Positions 51,556-62,471 of a stretch of 64,000 nt of DNA are shown here, piece after piece. The stretch spans positions 33,676,557-33,740,556 of the forward strand of contig OY735222.1 in the NCBI GenBank assembly GCA_963457665.1, in the 5' to 3' direction. The notes beneath the pieces are model-generated. The model was given only the letters and a program-made list of their open reading frames with translations. It searched no databases and was not told the origin of the DNA. Both the position numbers and the translations under genes were made by a program. Each line of letters opens with the position of its first letter. The stretch's first letter is position 1. This DNA comes from Thysanoteuthis rhombus. Its lineage: Eukaryota; Mollusca; Cephalopoda; Oegopsida; Thysanoteuthidae.

Positions 51556-53339
51556 ATTGTGTAGCACTCTTTTTTTACAGATAGACTTTACAGATGTCTC
51601 TGGAGACTGGCACTTCAGTCAGTACTGCCGTACCATTTTATTTATTTTAGGAATGACCTATCTGCATTTGCTTATATGGGAGATAGACATTTGAAGATCC
51701 TTTTTTTTCCTCCTACCCTCCTCTGAACATTTTCATGCTTTTTCTTATCATTACTGTCAAAATATGGTAAAACTCTTGTGCTCATGAGTGTGAAGGGTGG
51801 AATACGTCCCCTTTTGTACTGGCTTAGGAACAAAAGAATAGGGTTTTGAAAATATTTAAATTGAAGTTTCAGCTTCTTTCCCAGCGACCCTCAGCAGTGT
51901 TTTTTTTAAATTTTTATTTTTAACCATCCATCATCCTTCTGCTGACATGCAAAGATGTTAAAGCAATTGAAAATCTTTCATTTATTTTTTATTTTTTTTA
52001 TTTAAAAAAATTTTTTTTAATGATCTTCTTGGTATTAATGATTCATCAATTTTGTGTTGATAGTTACATGGTGAACAGGATTGGTCTTATAGTTTACTTT
52101 TCAGTTAACCATGCTATTCACTGTTGGTAGGAGGATTATAGATATTAGCTGTACAAAAACAATTTGAAAATAAATCCTTGTTTTATAGTGCTTAACGAAA
52201 GCTTTTCAAATGTACATGTTGATGCTGTTCCCTTCAATGAAATATTCCAAATATTTATAAAAATAGTTCCAATTGCTTTCTATCAGTAAACATAATAGAG
52301 ACTGATTTTGGACTAGACAATTCATGGCTTGAATAGACCCATTTGTTGAGCTCAAATAGTAAGAACCATGACTGTTAACTAAAATTTGTGCTTTGAACCT
52401 CAAGCAGATAATGATTTCAGTGGCTTGCTAACATAGTCATTTACCCTTTTTTTAAAATCCACAATCAAGCAGTATATTCACTAGAACTGTCATTCTCAAT
52501 GGAGGCCAGAAGTCCCCCTCAGCACCCTTATGCATTTGAATGTAGCATAGACTTGAATAGTACATTAATTTCTGTATATCTCTTTATGTTGCATCCCTAT
52601 TTTATATTGGGGTCTGGAACCTAAGAAGAGCTCTCAAGAGGGTCATCACCAAAAAAAGAATGGCTGGATAGACAATGGTCAAAATGACCGATGATGGTTC
52701 AGCAGAAGCTGCTTTGGATTTTTCTTCCCTAAAACACTAGTATGAAATTTAATGTGCTTGTTTTGATAGATAAGTTTGATAAAGCCAACATGAATATAAG
52801 ACCATCTTTGTGGTGTACTCTGAGCAAAGAAACTCATTTACAATGACTTGTGAGATGATCAATCAGTAATAGGTGGACTTCTACTTGAATCTGTACCTGT
52901 GAAAATTTCTCACAAATCCGTGCATATGAGTTAATAATTTGTCATGGGAAGGTCTAGACTCCCGTCTGTTCAAGAGCTTATTAAATGTGACCCCTGAAGA
53001 GCAACCTGCTGTGCACACTCAACTTGATAGTATATTGTGTAATCTTGCCTACATTTTGCCTTCTCTTTCATCTGGTCGGGGATGTGTCAGTTCTTGCTTC
53101 TCTCTTACTTGTTCCCCTCTTTTCACTTGCTTGAGTTTTCCCATTCAAGTGTGTTACTCAAAATGATGGTCTATGCCTAGCTAATTAATTGCACCTACTC
53201 AATTTTGCATGGTTATATCACATGAACTGTGAAATGCAGGTTGCACCAGAACTGATGATAATTAAAATTTGAACTGATCACTCACTTGAAATGATGCAAA
53301 CAAGAAAAAAAAATGACAGATATATGGCCTGCCGGAATT

Positions 53340-53570
53340 GCACTTTCACTGAAAACTGATTGAAAGTGAAAAGTTTGAAATGTATTCAAACCTAGACAGA
53401 TAACTGAGAATATTGTGGAGTGTCAGGGTTCTAATTGGAGCTCTTGGCACCCTTGGATCAATCCCAAAGAACCTTGCAAGAAGATTGGAAGAATTAGGAA
53501 TTAAGTAAAGCTGATATGAAAGTCATAAGAAGCACAATTATTCAGTTTCTCACTTCTCAGATGATCTTGA
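53340..53570 (+). pseudogene. Non-LTR retrotransposon RT C-terminal fragment
   Basis: The frame EKFEMYSNLDR...LRILW, then VLIGALGTLGSIPKNLARRL, EELGIK (53350-53508), resembles the conserved end of LINE polyproteins (EKY-x-DL...W...VPVVIGALG-x-VPK-x-L...L-x-x-L). It has a frameshift and a small internal duplication (GTLGS). It lies in sense orientation in the laminin intron. Confidence 0.7.
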
Positions 53571-54409
53571 ATTTTGCAATCCATTTTTTGTTGATGTCGC
53601 CAATTTTAGAAGTATTGGATTTACCATTAAAAGGAGATGGTCCCTACCATAATCAAATATCAGTTTTCTTGGTCAAACTTGAATGGACAGTCTGCTACAA
53701 AGCAATAAATTCTCCCAGCCATCATTCTGTATTCTAAACATTGTGATCTTTTTAGAATAGGGGAGGGTGATGTTTGATGATTACCTGAGAGGTGTAAACT
53801 TTTGATTAAAAGAGATGTGTTTATTGGGGAGTGATTGCACAGCTGTCTGTATTTATACATGCTCTAGCACCTTTCACAAAAGAATGTACAATCCTTCATG
53901 GCTAACTTTTGACCTTGAAGCTTTTTTTATAAAAAGTTCAGTTAAAAAAGATATAGTGTTTTTTTTTTCTCTTGAGCCTGATTTTTTTTTTTGTCACGCT
54001 TTGCTGGCCAAGGGCTGAAGTAGATTTTATAATTGACTATCATCTCTGCTATTTATTGGCTTTATTTGTTATAGAATATTGAGAAATAGAGCAGTGATAG
54101 ATTACTTGTGTGAATGTGTGCTTTTTATTTTTTCTGTTTTCTCTTTCATTTCTGCAGGGACAGTGTTGGTGTTTTTCTGCATTGTTTCTTAAATTCTCTG
54201 TATGAGTAATGAAAGGCTTGGCAAGTTGAGACACATGTAAAATGTCTGACTCTTGTGTCATTTCCTGCCTCTTATAAAAATTTGAAAATGAAGTAGATGT
54301 CCCAAGGGAATGAGTTTTGTTGAGGCTAATAATCTGGTGTCCCTCTATGCTGAAATGAAATTTAATATGTATCTTTTCTTATGGCTCTCATTTGGATTTT
54401 ACAAGATCT

Positions 54410-54735
54410 TTCAAAATGGGGCAACATAGTAAACAATCGAATTCATTGACACACTGGAACAGCCAAACGGTCTCGCATGGGTGTTGGTCATGATGTGGCA
54501 GCTCGCAACCTATTTGGCACATGAGCTTCAATGTTTCAGGTTCAATGAAGCCAGACGTCTTGACCGGTACACACTTGTAACCGTTGGTCTGTGAGCAATA
54601 TATTGCCATCTTCCGCTCCTCAGCGACAATACCTGGCCAACAAGATCAGGTTGCTGTCGGTGAATGAATCACTGCAGACGGCATCCCGAATAGGTGGTTT
54701 GCCAGCTGTGAATGGAGAATACAGTTCTCCATAGT
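54410..54735 (-). pseudogene. Non-LTR retrotransposon RT C-terminal fragment, CpG-rich
   Basis: The minus strand reads GKPPIRDAVCSDSFTDSNL, then AEERKMAIYCSQTNGYKCVP, VKTSGFIEPETLKLM, and a LFQCVN block. This resembles the post-RT region of LINEs (WD-x-T-x-x-DT...; AEERK-x-x-KY; VPVA-x-ET-x-G; QR-x-S-x-A). Two frames are needed. It keeps about 13 CpGs in 290 bp while its surroundings have very few. Its 5' side abuts the (TA)n at 54764. A host exon is less likely because of the frame shift. Confidence 0.6.
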
Positions 54736-54759
54736 GACGGTGGGAACAAAGTTGTCAGT

Positions 54760-54763
<4 letters not shown>

Positions 54764-54831
<68 letters not shown>
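54764..54831. repeat. (TA)n microsatellite
   Basis: About 68 bp of uninterrupted TA next to the minus-strand retrotransposon fragment. Confidence 0.97.
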
Positions 54832-54834
<3 letters not shown>

Positions 54835-57800
54835 CGCTAAAAAGAGGTAGAAGGCAAGAATGATATCACTTTAATTCTAACGGAGTTCACATTTGTTTTC
54901 TTTGTTTTACAAAAAAAAATGAAAATCAGATTCATGGACAGATGTGCTCTGTAGACCCGTTATAATGCATCACTGCTTATAAGATTGTCTGAGCATGGAC
55001 CCCTGTTTTTAAAACGTTGAATTTGGCTCACCATGTAATGGCTAAATAAAAAGCCACCAAAGAAATGTTATGTACTGGTCCTGTCAATGTCTAAATATTT
55101 TGAGTCTTGAAAGTGCCTGTATATTCGGCCCACTTTCACCATAGCGTGTCCAATCTCATTAGATTTTGTTTGATCTCTATCTTTTAAGCAACAGATAATA
55201 GGAGAAAGGAGTTATGAGTTATGTTTATCGACTTCTGAAATATCTATTTCTTTGGCCAAAACTCTTGACACTCCTCTTTCTTGCTTCCTCCTCTCTCATT
55301 TGTCAGCTGCCTGTTGAATTTTGCTACGTATGTATTTATTTTGTCAAAATGTAGCCTTCTGGTAAGGTGTCACCAATTTTGTAATTATTTTTATAAAAAA
55401 AAAAGATTTATTTCTGTCTTCCTAAAGGACTACCACTTCAAGGGCTTTCTCTCAATTTCTGCACAACTTTTGAGGGTCGGTCTTGCAGTTATGTTACGTG
55501 TTCATCGTGAATGATACTAATAGATCACTAACTTTACACCTATTTTCACTTGCTGTCGGGAAATGACACCTAGCATTCTTCGTGCAGAGAATTACTTGGA
55601 TCAAGGTTTGAAGGAAAAAAAAGAAGGAAAATTCGTTACAATGCGGACTCAATTATAACGCGGCAAAAGCGTTTTAATGGCTGTATAGTGTAGTTACTAT
55701 ATATGAATATCTTACAAATTATGATAGCCTCTTTTGTAGGGGGGTGACATGGTTCCTTATCTTATGAGAAATTTGTATCAATATTAACTAAGAAACTTTT
55801 TCTCTTGGCAAAGATCAATGTGTAGCATCTGTAAGAAACTCGGTCACATACGGTAGGTGAGGAAGTGCCTTTTTAGAGGCTTATACTAGATAAGTAAAAG
55901 ATGTTAAGAAGCTATAACATTAGAATAAGAGTGACAGTAATGGGCAGATTGTAGTTTCTTCTCAGTTTTGATATTTTAGCATTAAGACTATTGATGTGCA
56001 TCAACTGTTTCAAAATATTTCATTGCTTCTGTTATTCCTATTATACATGAATTGAATTCCAAATGCTATTTTGATGTGTTCTCAATGCAAAAGTCTTACA
56101 ACTGAACCCTGATTTCTTTCCAACACTCTTTTATGACTGACTTTCTGGGCCAACTTAGGAATAAATGATCATTTTAAAGATGTCTTGTTTTCTCCTGCTT
56201 CTAGATGATAGTATTGAGATTTGGAACCCACCACAATGGCAAATCACCATCATTGCCTTATATCAACGATTATCATTGAACTCATTACATATAATCTGCC
56301 CTTGTGGTTGGTACACATCAACTAAGATACACTCAATTCATGGTTTTTCTCAGAATCAATGCGTATTTCCAATGCATTTAAAAGTATCAGGACTTTTCTT
56401 TTCTACATCTCTTTCCTATTGAAAGGTTAGCAAACTTGTCTTGCGGCCCATTTTTCTGGTGACTTTGATCTTCTCCAGGTTCTGGACTGACCTGAACTAA
56501 GTATAAAGAATGAATCTGAATCCCTCCTCAGGTGACAAGGTCTCCACACCTCAATTGTATCTGTAAAGCAGATTTTTCAAGTCAGGAATGTGGGGAAGAA
56601 GTGTATCAGTAGTCACAGGGTCAATGGATATCCCTTGATAGTATCTGGTTACCTTCAAGAGGCCCAACCCTTATGACACCCACCCTCACATCTTGGCTTT
56701 CATTTCTTCTGAAGTACTTGAAAAGAACATTTTTTAAATGCCTGTCCCAGTCAGCATTCTGATGTCTGACTCCAGGCTCCATTTAGACCCTTAAAACTAA
56801 TTTGATGCAACCTCTTAATTAATCCCGGCTGTGAGCTTCATCTCTGGGAATTTTAACAAATATCAAGTGTATTAAATATCAAAATAACTAGTATTCAGGT
56901 TTATATTTTGAAGATTTGTGGTGTATCAAATAACCACAGATTGACACACACAGTGGATTCCAGTTAATTGAGAGACAGTGGAAATGGCCGAATTATACTG
57001 CTGCCCTCAGTTGTGCAAAACATCATATTAACGATTTAACCCTTTCAATCAGTGAGCAAAATGTTTAATATCAAACAAAAACTTGGATGAATCATTTTGA
57101 TAATCTTGAAAACCTTACATTTTTTTCACAATATTCCACATATATAAACTGCAATGTGTATCCATTTATTGTACATAACACTTTTTAATGTTTCAATGAG
57201 CGCACAAATACTAATCTTTCTTTGATTCTAGGTCGAGCACTTGGATATTCTGATCTGAGGCAGAAGTGCCATAATTTATAAATTCTCCCATTTTTCATCG
57301 GTACTGTACTAATAATACATTAGTCACTGTTTTAGAAAGACTATATATCAAAATCTGTGCATATATCTTGAAGTTATTATTTTGAGATTTTCGCTTTTTA
57401 ATCAAGTGATAATGGATAATCTCAACCAGCCATAGAACTGATTGTTCCATCATATTCCTTGTTTACAAAGGTTTTTTGAATGTGTGTGTGTGTCTGCATT
57501 GGCAAACATAACTTACTAGAAGCTTGTCAACTGTCTGTGGCTTGCCCTGTCTAGCATTACAAATGGTTTCTTTTGTCTTCTACCCTGAGTGTCCTATTTT
57601 GGTTTTGGTGGGCCACTGGTTGAGTGGTATCTAGGTCACATATCTCCAACCCCACTGACACACAAACCTGAAGATATTTGCCTGAAAGATTTTTAGCACC
57701 TTATGTGTATGAAAAAGAAACCTGCAATATATTCAGTATGCTCACTTGATCACTAAAATACATCCAACTACAATAGACGAAATCAACATTAGTCTGTGTG

Positions 57801-58613
57801 TGTGGATGCACAGCAATTACTCGACTACTGGCCATTGTAGGAGAAGGGGAAGGGCATTCATCAAATTCGTTACTCAGCACACTGTGCAGTGTCAATTTTA
57901 AAAGTCCAGTAGTTCTTGAGAAATCTGATTGAAAAAATTACAGAATCATTTTTGTAAAATTACAGATCTAAATTTTGATATAAAATCTCTAAATGAAGGA
58001 AAATTATTTACACGAATATCACGGCAGGGTGCTCAACACAATATGAAGTCGGGCTCCTTCCAAACAGGCACTGCTCTGAAAGAAAATCTAATTTAACTTC
58101 TACCTTTTCTGTGAGCAAATTTTTGATCCATAACACCCGTGTGAGTTGCAGGAAGCTCTCAACTGATAAAAACTGGCATGTACTTAGGCATAACCTGATT
58201 GATATTTAAATGCACAATTTAGTAGAAAATAAAGTAGGAATTGAAGCCTCCAATAAACATGAATAAAACATTGCTTTGTTTGCAAAATAAGTACATACAA
58301 AATACAGAAATCTGAACAGTAGCCACTTTGTAAGAGTTTTTTGAACTATTGAACTCATCATTCTTGTCCTTCCCACCATGTTTTTAAGGTGTACTTTTCA
58401 TATTCAAAGAGCCCCCCCCCCCAGTGTTAAATAGAAGATGGAAACAAACAGAATTTTTTTCTCCACCTCTCTGTTAATTGCATTTGTACAAAGAAAGGAA
58501 TTAAAAACATCTTGAATTCTTTCTCCACTTTAAATGACAACACTTGATAATAAATTAGTTTGTTACTGGTGTGTTTTTTTGTTTTTTTTCTTTCTCAGAA
58601 AAAAATTCTTCTA

Positions 58614-58616
<3 letters not shown>

Positions 58617-58691
<75 letters not shown>
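58617..58691. repeat. (TA)n microsatellite
   Basis: About 74 bp of uninterrupted TA within the laminin intron. Confidence 0.97.
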
Positions 58692-58693
<2 letters not shown>

Positions 58694-59829
58694 ATAGTAC
58701 ACCTGAAGTAGGCCATAGAATAGATTGGCGGAAATGTTGTGGGAACAATGAAAATTGAACTTATTCTTTCTGTAATTTTCTGGATAACTCTTTTAATGTT
58801 GATGACTCTAAATTAGCTACTCTGTTATTAGATAAAGAAATCATGCTGCAAAGTCAAAGAAAACAAAACCAGATTTTAAATGCTGATAGATTATCCTCAC
58901 TCAAAAAGTTGGCATGACGCAACCTTCCCATTCTCTTCATTTCCTTTCGTGCTGGACTAGGCAAAAATGGGCTTGCTTTGTTGTTGGGATAGTTGCTATT
59001 CTGTGAGGCTCATGTATGCTGTTAGTGTTAATTCCAGTGCTATTTCCCCATCATATAGACCATCATTCTAGATGGAGTATGATCCAGCTGGAGATGCTCA
59101 GTTATACTAAATGTTTCTTATGAGGGTCCAACTTCGGTGAGGTTGTTGCAATTAGTGGTTGTACCATTGAAAACCTTGCGTTAAAAAAAATGGAATCACA
59201 CGTATCGTATAAAATACTGTTGGTATGTTTTTTTCTTCTTTTTGGCTTATTTTCCTTGTTGCTTCTTATCGATGCTCTCAGGATGCATTCTACGATCATC
59301 AATGAAGAAGGAGCTGTAGATTGGATTTTGCATCTCCCTGTTCTTGGGAGCATGTCCAACTGGGACAGAACCTTACTGAGTAAGCTGTGAAAGTTAACCA
59401 GCAAACATCATCTAAATTCAGTTGTACAGCTTCATTCTTCATCATTTGATCTTCACTTCATATTGTTCGTTTACACCTTGTATTAGGAGGTGTTCATTAT
59501 CTCAATTTGACAAAAATCTTTTAGATGAAGCATGGTCATTAAGAAATCCGGACAATTAATCATTTTTAAAAGAATGTTTGCATTGAAGCATAGGGCACAA
59601 AAATTATCTTCTATCTGTGTATATTTGAGAATAGACCTGTTCAATTGCTGAACATGATATACAAACTCAGGATGGTCTACTCATCACTGTGAGTATGTGG
59701 TTTCCTTACCTCCTATCGATATGAAGAGTATTGAAAGACAGTTGGATTTGGGATTAGGTTGTTCAGAAGAAGTTCCTATTTCACCTCTTAATTCTTTGCC
59801 ATGTTATGTGTTGAAATCATCTACACAAA

Positions 59830-59995
59830 GGTTCTTCTTCTCATACACTCTGTCTGACGGCCGTGCACTCTCTCTATCTGACGTCCATGCACTTTCCATC
59901 TCGCATATGCACCCTTTCTCTCACATGTGCGCACACACTCTTGTACTTTCTCTCTCAAACTCTGTTGCGCATTCTTTCTGTCTCTATCTATAGAG
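59830..59995 (+). repeat. Degenerate CT-rich low-complexity repeat
   Basis: Recurring CTCTCTCT, TCTGACG, CATGCAC and GCACTC pieces produce ORFs in both directions with repetitive composition; it is not a gene. Confidence 0.6.
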
Positions 59996-61470
59996 GTATC
60001 AATGTTTAGCAACTTGCAACATATTCCAGTCCATTTTGTCTTCTGACAGATGCATTGTGTTTGATGGAAACCTCCTGTGAATAACTTTTAGGGGTGCAGT
60101 TGAAGCTGAGAAGAGGACTGTGGACAAAAAAAATGTTGTCCAATGTGGTTGTAACTTTGACTGGAATGATGTCTGGAAGAAATATTGCATCTGTTTTCAT
60201 TGTGTCTTATCTGATAACCCAATCTCTAAACTAGTGCTGGGACTTGAAAAAGTTGTTTCCATTGGAGTTATTCAGTCTTCAAGCACGTATCCCCGCCAGA
60301 AGCTAATGTCTTTAACGGGTAAGTGGAGTTTGGGACTGGATTATTTTCCTACGTGGACATGCTCACTCAGTATGTGCCTGTTTCTATCTCCATTAGGCCA
60401 TTTATCATCCACATATATAGGGTCCTTTTTATAATCTTCATCAGCTTTAATTAGTCACTTGTTCTCCAGATTTTGTGTGGGCCACACTATGAAAAGACCA
60501 TCCCAAACTTGATCTCGTAATATTAACAAATTCAACTGAAGTTGATGGTGACAAATGAAAGAGATAAAATGAAGGTTTATAAGAAAGTACTCCTGATGGA
60601 TCAGCTGAACATTTTTTCTGACTCAACTTTTGATGGATAATGGTTGATGGTTTAAATTTGATAACAGTTGAGTAGACTATTTTAGTGAAGAGCCGATAGT
60701 GACAGTGAACCTAGTTTACATAATTTACAATTCAGTTGTGGCCGTGATGACTGGACTGACACCAGCTCCAATCCTCACATTCAGACTGTATGTCTCATGA
60801 AAGCAGATGACATAGATAGATTTTAAAAAGAGAAAATCTTGTGAAAGTTTTCAGAAACTTTGGTGGTCTTTTTTTTTCCATAGGGAATTGTTTATAATTT
60901 CTTGTCACTGATAACCAGAAGAGTTGTGTGTTGAAGGTAGGGAATTTGAGGCAGCTTGATAGATGATGGTGTATTTGACACAAAAACTCAAGTTAACCTC
61001 ATTTTCTCAGTTTCATGGAGGCAGTGGAAAATAGGGTTGCTGGCATTAGGAATGTCAAATTTTAATTTTCTTGGTAAAACGCTTTGAGTACATGTGTAGA
61101 GTGGAATGATTGAGATGTGATCAAAACATTTTTCAGGTGTTCATTTGAAAAAGAAAAAAATCTTTTTAAAACATTTGTAAGGTAGAGCGTGAGGTCAACA
61201 CATCCCATGTTTATTTTTTTGTTAAAGGATCTCTAAAATTTGTTTTCATTTTTTTTATTCTGTCAGGATTTAAAATTCTAAATTAGACCTTTTTTTCCAG
61301 TGTCATTGAATATATATACACATAATATATATGGTACAGATCGGGTTAGCAATATAGCATAATATAAAGCAACATCTAATGTGATGGATTTATTTCATAG
61401 AGTGCTCGATACATTCAACTTTATACTTTGAAGTCAAGTTGTTTTAGAGTAGAACTGGAAATAAATAAAT

Positions 61471-61585
61471 ATGAGGTGGATTTGCTACACAAATTAGTTT
61501 GTTTCTGCCCTCTTTGGGCCTCATCAGGCGAAGAGGCCCAAAGAGGGCAGAAACATGAACTAGTTTGTGTAGTGAATCCACATCT
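61471..61585 (-). ncRNA. Foldback element with hammerhead-ribozyme-like core
   Basis: Two arms of about 50 bp pair almost completely. The inner 22 bp (61501-61522 versus 61533-61554) are a perfect inverted repeat around a 10-base loop. On the minus strand the loop and second arm contain CTGATGA, then a GCCC-AAAGA-GGGC hairpin, then GAAAC: the order and spacing of the conserved hammerhead core (CUGAUGA, stem II, GAAA). The stem II closing pair would be G-A, and the nucleotide after the plausible stem III (CAAA/UUUG) is G, which normally prevents cleavage. Hence it is either a decayed ribozyme or a coincidence. The other arm has a degenerate core (GCGAAGAG). Confidence 0.4.
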
Positions 61586-61833
61586 TATATATAATGTGTG
61601 TTTACTGCCTAAATTTGTAGAAAAAACGAATGTGCAACTTGTATGTATAAGGGTACTAGTGAAAATTAGTTGAAAGAATTTAATATCTTGGGAGCAGAGT
61701 AAAGAAAATCTTCACTTTTCTAGGGAGGCAGTGGCAAAAAATATTTCTAGGTGAATGTTGGGTCTTCCTTGTTTGTAATTCTTATTATATAGTTTTTTAT
61801 TTTTAACTTGAAAATTTTAAATTTTCCTTTTAG

Positions 61834-61951
61834 GTGATTTTCCAAGTGTTGCCCACATCAATCAGCATTGGCAATCCATACAGTTCTGAAGTTCAGGATT
61901 TGCTTAAACTGACCAATTTGAGAATAAATTTCACCAAACTTCACACTTTAG
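61834..61951 (+). CDS. LAMB1: Laminin subunit beta, next exon (end of LN domain)
   Basis: This 118-bp exon continues the LN domain in phase 0 from the exon ending at 50528. It reads [20 protein letters not shown], then [20 protein letters not shown]. The joined protein ...STGGE|VIFQVL... and the closing LTNLRI-KLHTLG block are hallmark laminin beta sequence. The acceptor is TTTTCCTTTTAG (to 61833); the donor is G|GTAAGT at 61952, leaving phase 1, so the terminal Gly codon is completed in an exon beyond this window. NFT (61927-61935) is a potential N-glycosylation sequon. The exon is too short to stand out as an ORF and was found from its splice sites and homology. Confidence 0.93.
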
Positions 61952-62289
61952 GTAAGTCTTTCTCTTTTATTAATTTTAAGGAATTCTGAAAACTGTCTAA
62001 AATGTCATAACAATTTGAGGAAAAACATGAAATGAAGAAGACATCAGTACTGGGCAGTTCCTCTACATTCTTTGGTCTTGTCATTTTTTTTCTTTTCAAA
62101 ACTATTTTTGTTGAAGAACTTGGTTCAAAATATTTTTGAGTAATTATGACTACATGCTCTATTACTTTTTCAATTCATTTTCCCTTCTACTCTCTACCTA
62201 TGATGTGTCTTCAAGATGATCTACTTCTAGTATAATGATTGTGTATGATAATATAAATGATGATAATGTAGTACAATGATGCATACACA

Positions 62290-62410
62290 TGGAGTACGTT
62301 GCAGCAAATTCAAATTTCGAGTCATGTCATTTAATGTTGAGGACCAAAGCTGACATGCATAATTTAATAGTACAGAAACCTGAAAGAAAAAAAATAAGTT
62401 GCATTCTCTC
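62290..62410 (-). pseudogene. Possible LINE reverse transcriptase fragment
   Basis: Minus-strand VLLNYACQLWSSTLNDMTRN then LNLLQR resembles the LINE segment P-x-L-x-YA-x-x-W...L...Q-x-x. It is short and lacks flanking support. Confidence 0.35.
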
Positions 62411-62471
62411 TCTCTCTCTCTCTTTTTTCTTTCTCTCTCTCTCTTTTCTCTTTTTTTTTTTTTTTTTTTAC
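62405..62471 (+). repeat. (CT)n and poly-T polypyrimidine tract
   Basis: About 66 bp of nearly pure pyrimidine: CT repeats followed by about 24 T. Confidence 0.95.

Larger units (their letters stand above)
50529..61833 (+). other. Laminin beta intron, 11.3 kb, phase 0
   Basis: The intron is bounded by GTAAGT and TTTTAG and separates two exons that join in frame. It contains an (ATTT)n run just after the donor (50580-50618), three (TA)n tracts, a mariner transposase relic, two non-LTR retrotransposon C-terminal fragments on opposite strands and the hammerhead-like foldback near its 3' end. Apart from these I see no further exon. It is CpG-poor except for the retrotransposon fragment at 54.4-54.74 kb. 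Confidence 0.85.

Noticed and set aside
52490-52680. hAT-like ends around TCATTCTCAATGG and GGGTCATCACC
   Set aside because: The two candidate termini are not reliably complementary and no target duplication was visible.
59102-59404. 100-codon minus-strand ORF and its 66-codon plus-strand partner
   Set aside because: Neither product resembles a known family; overlapping frames in a short stretch of an intron suggest chance or an unrecognised repeat.
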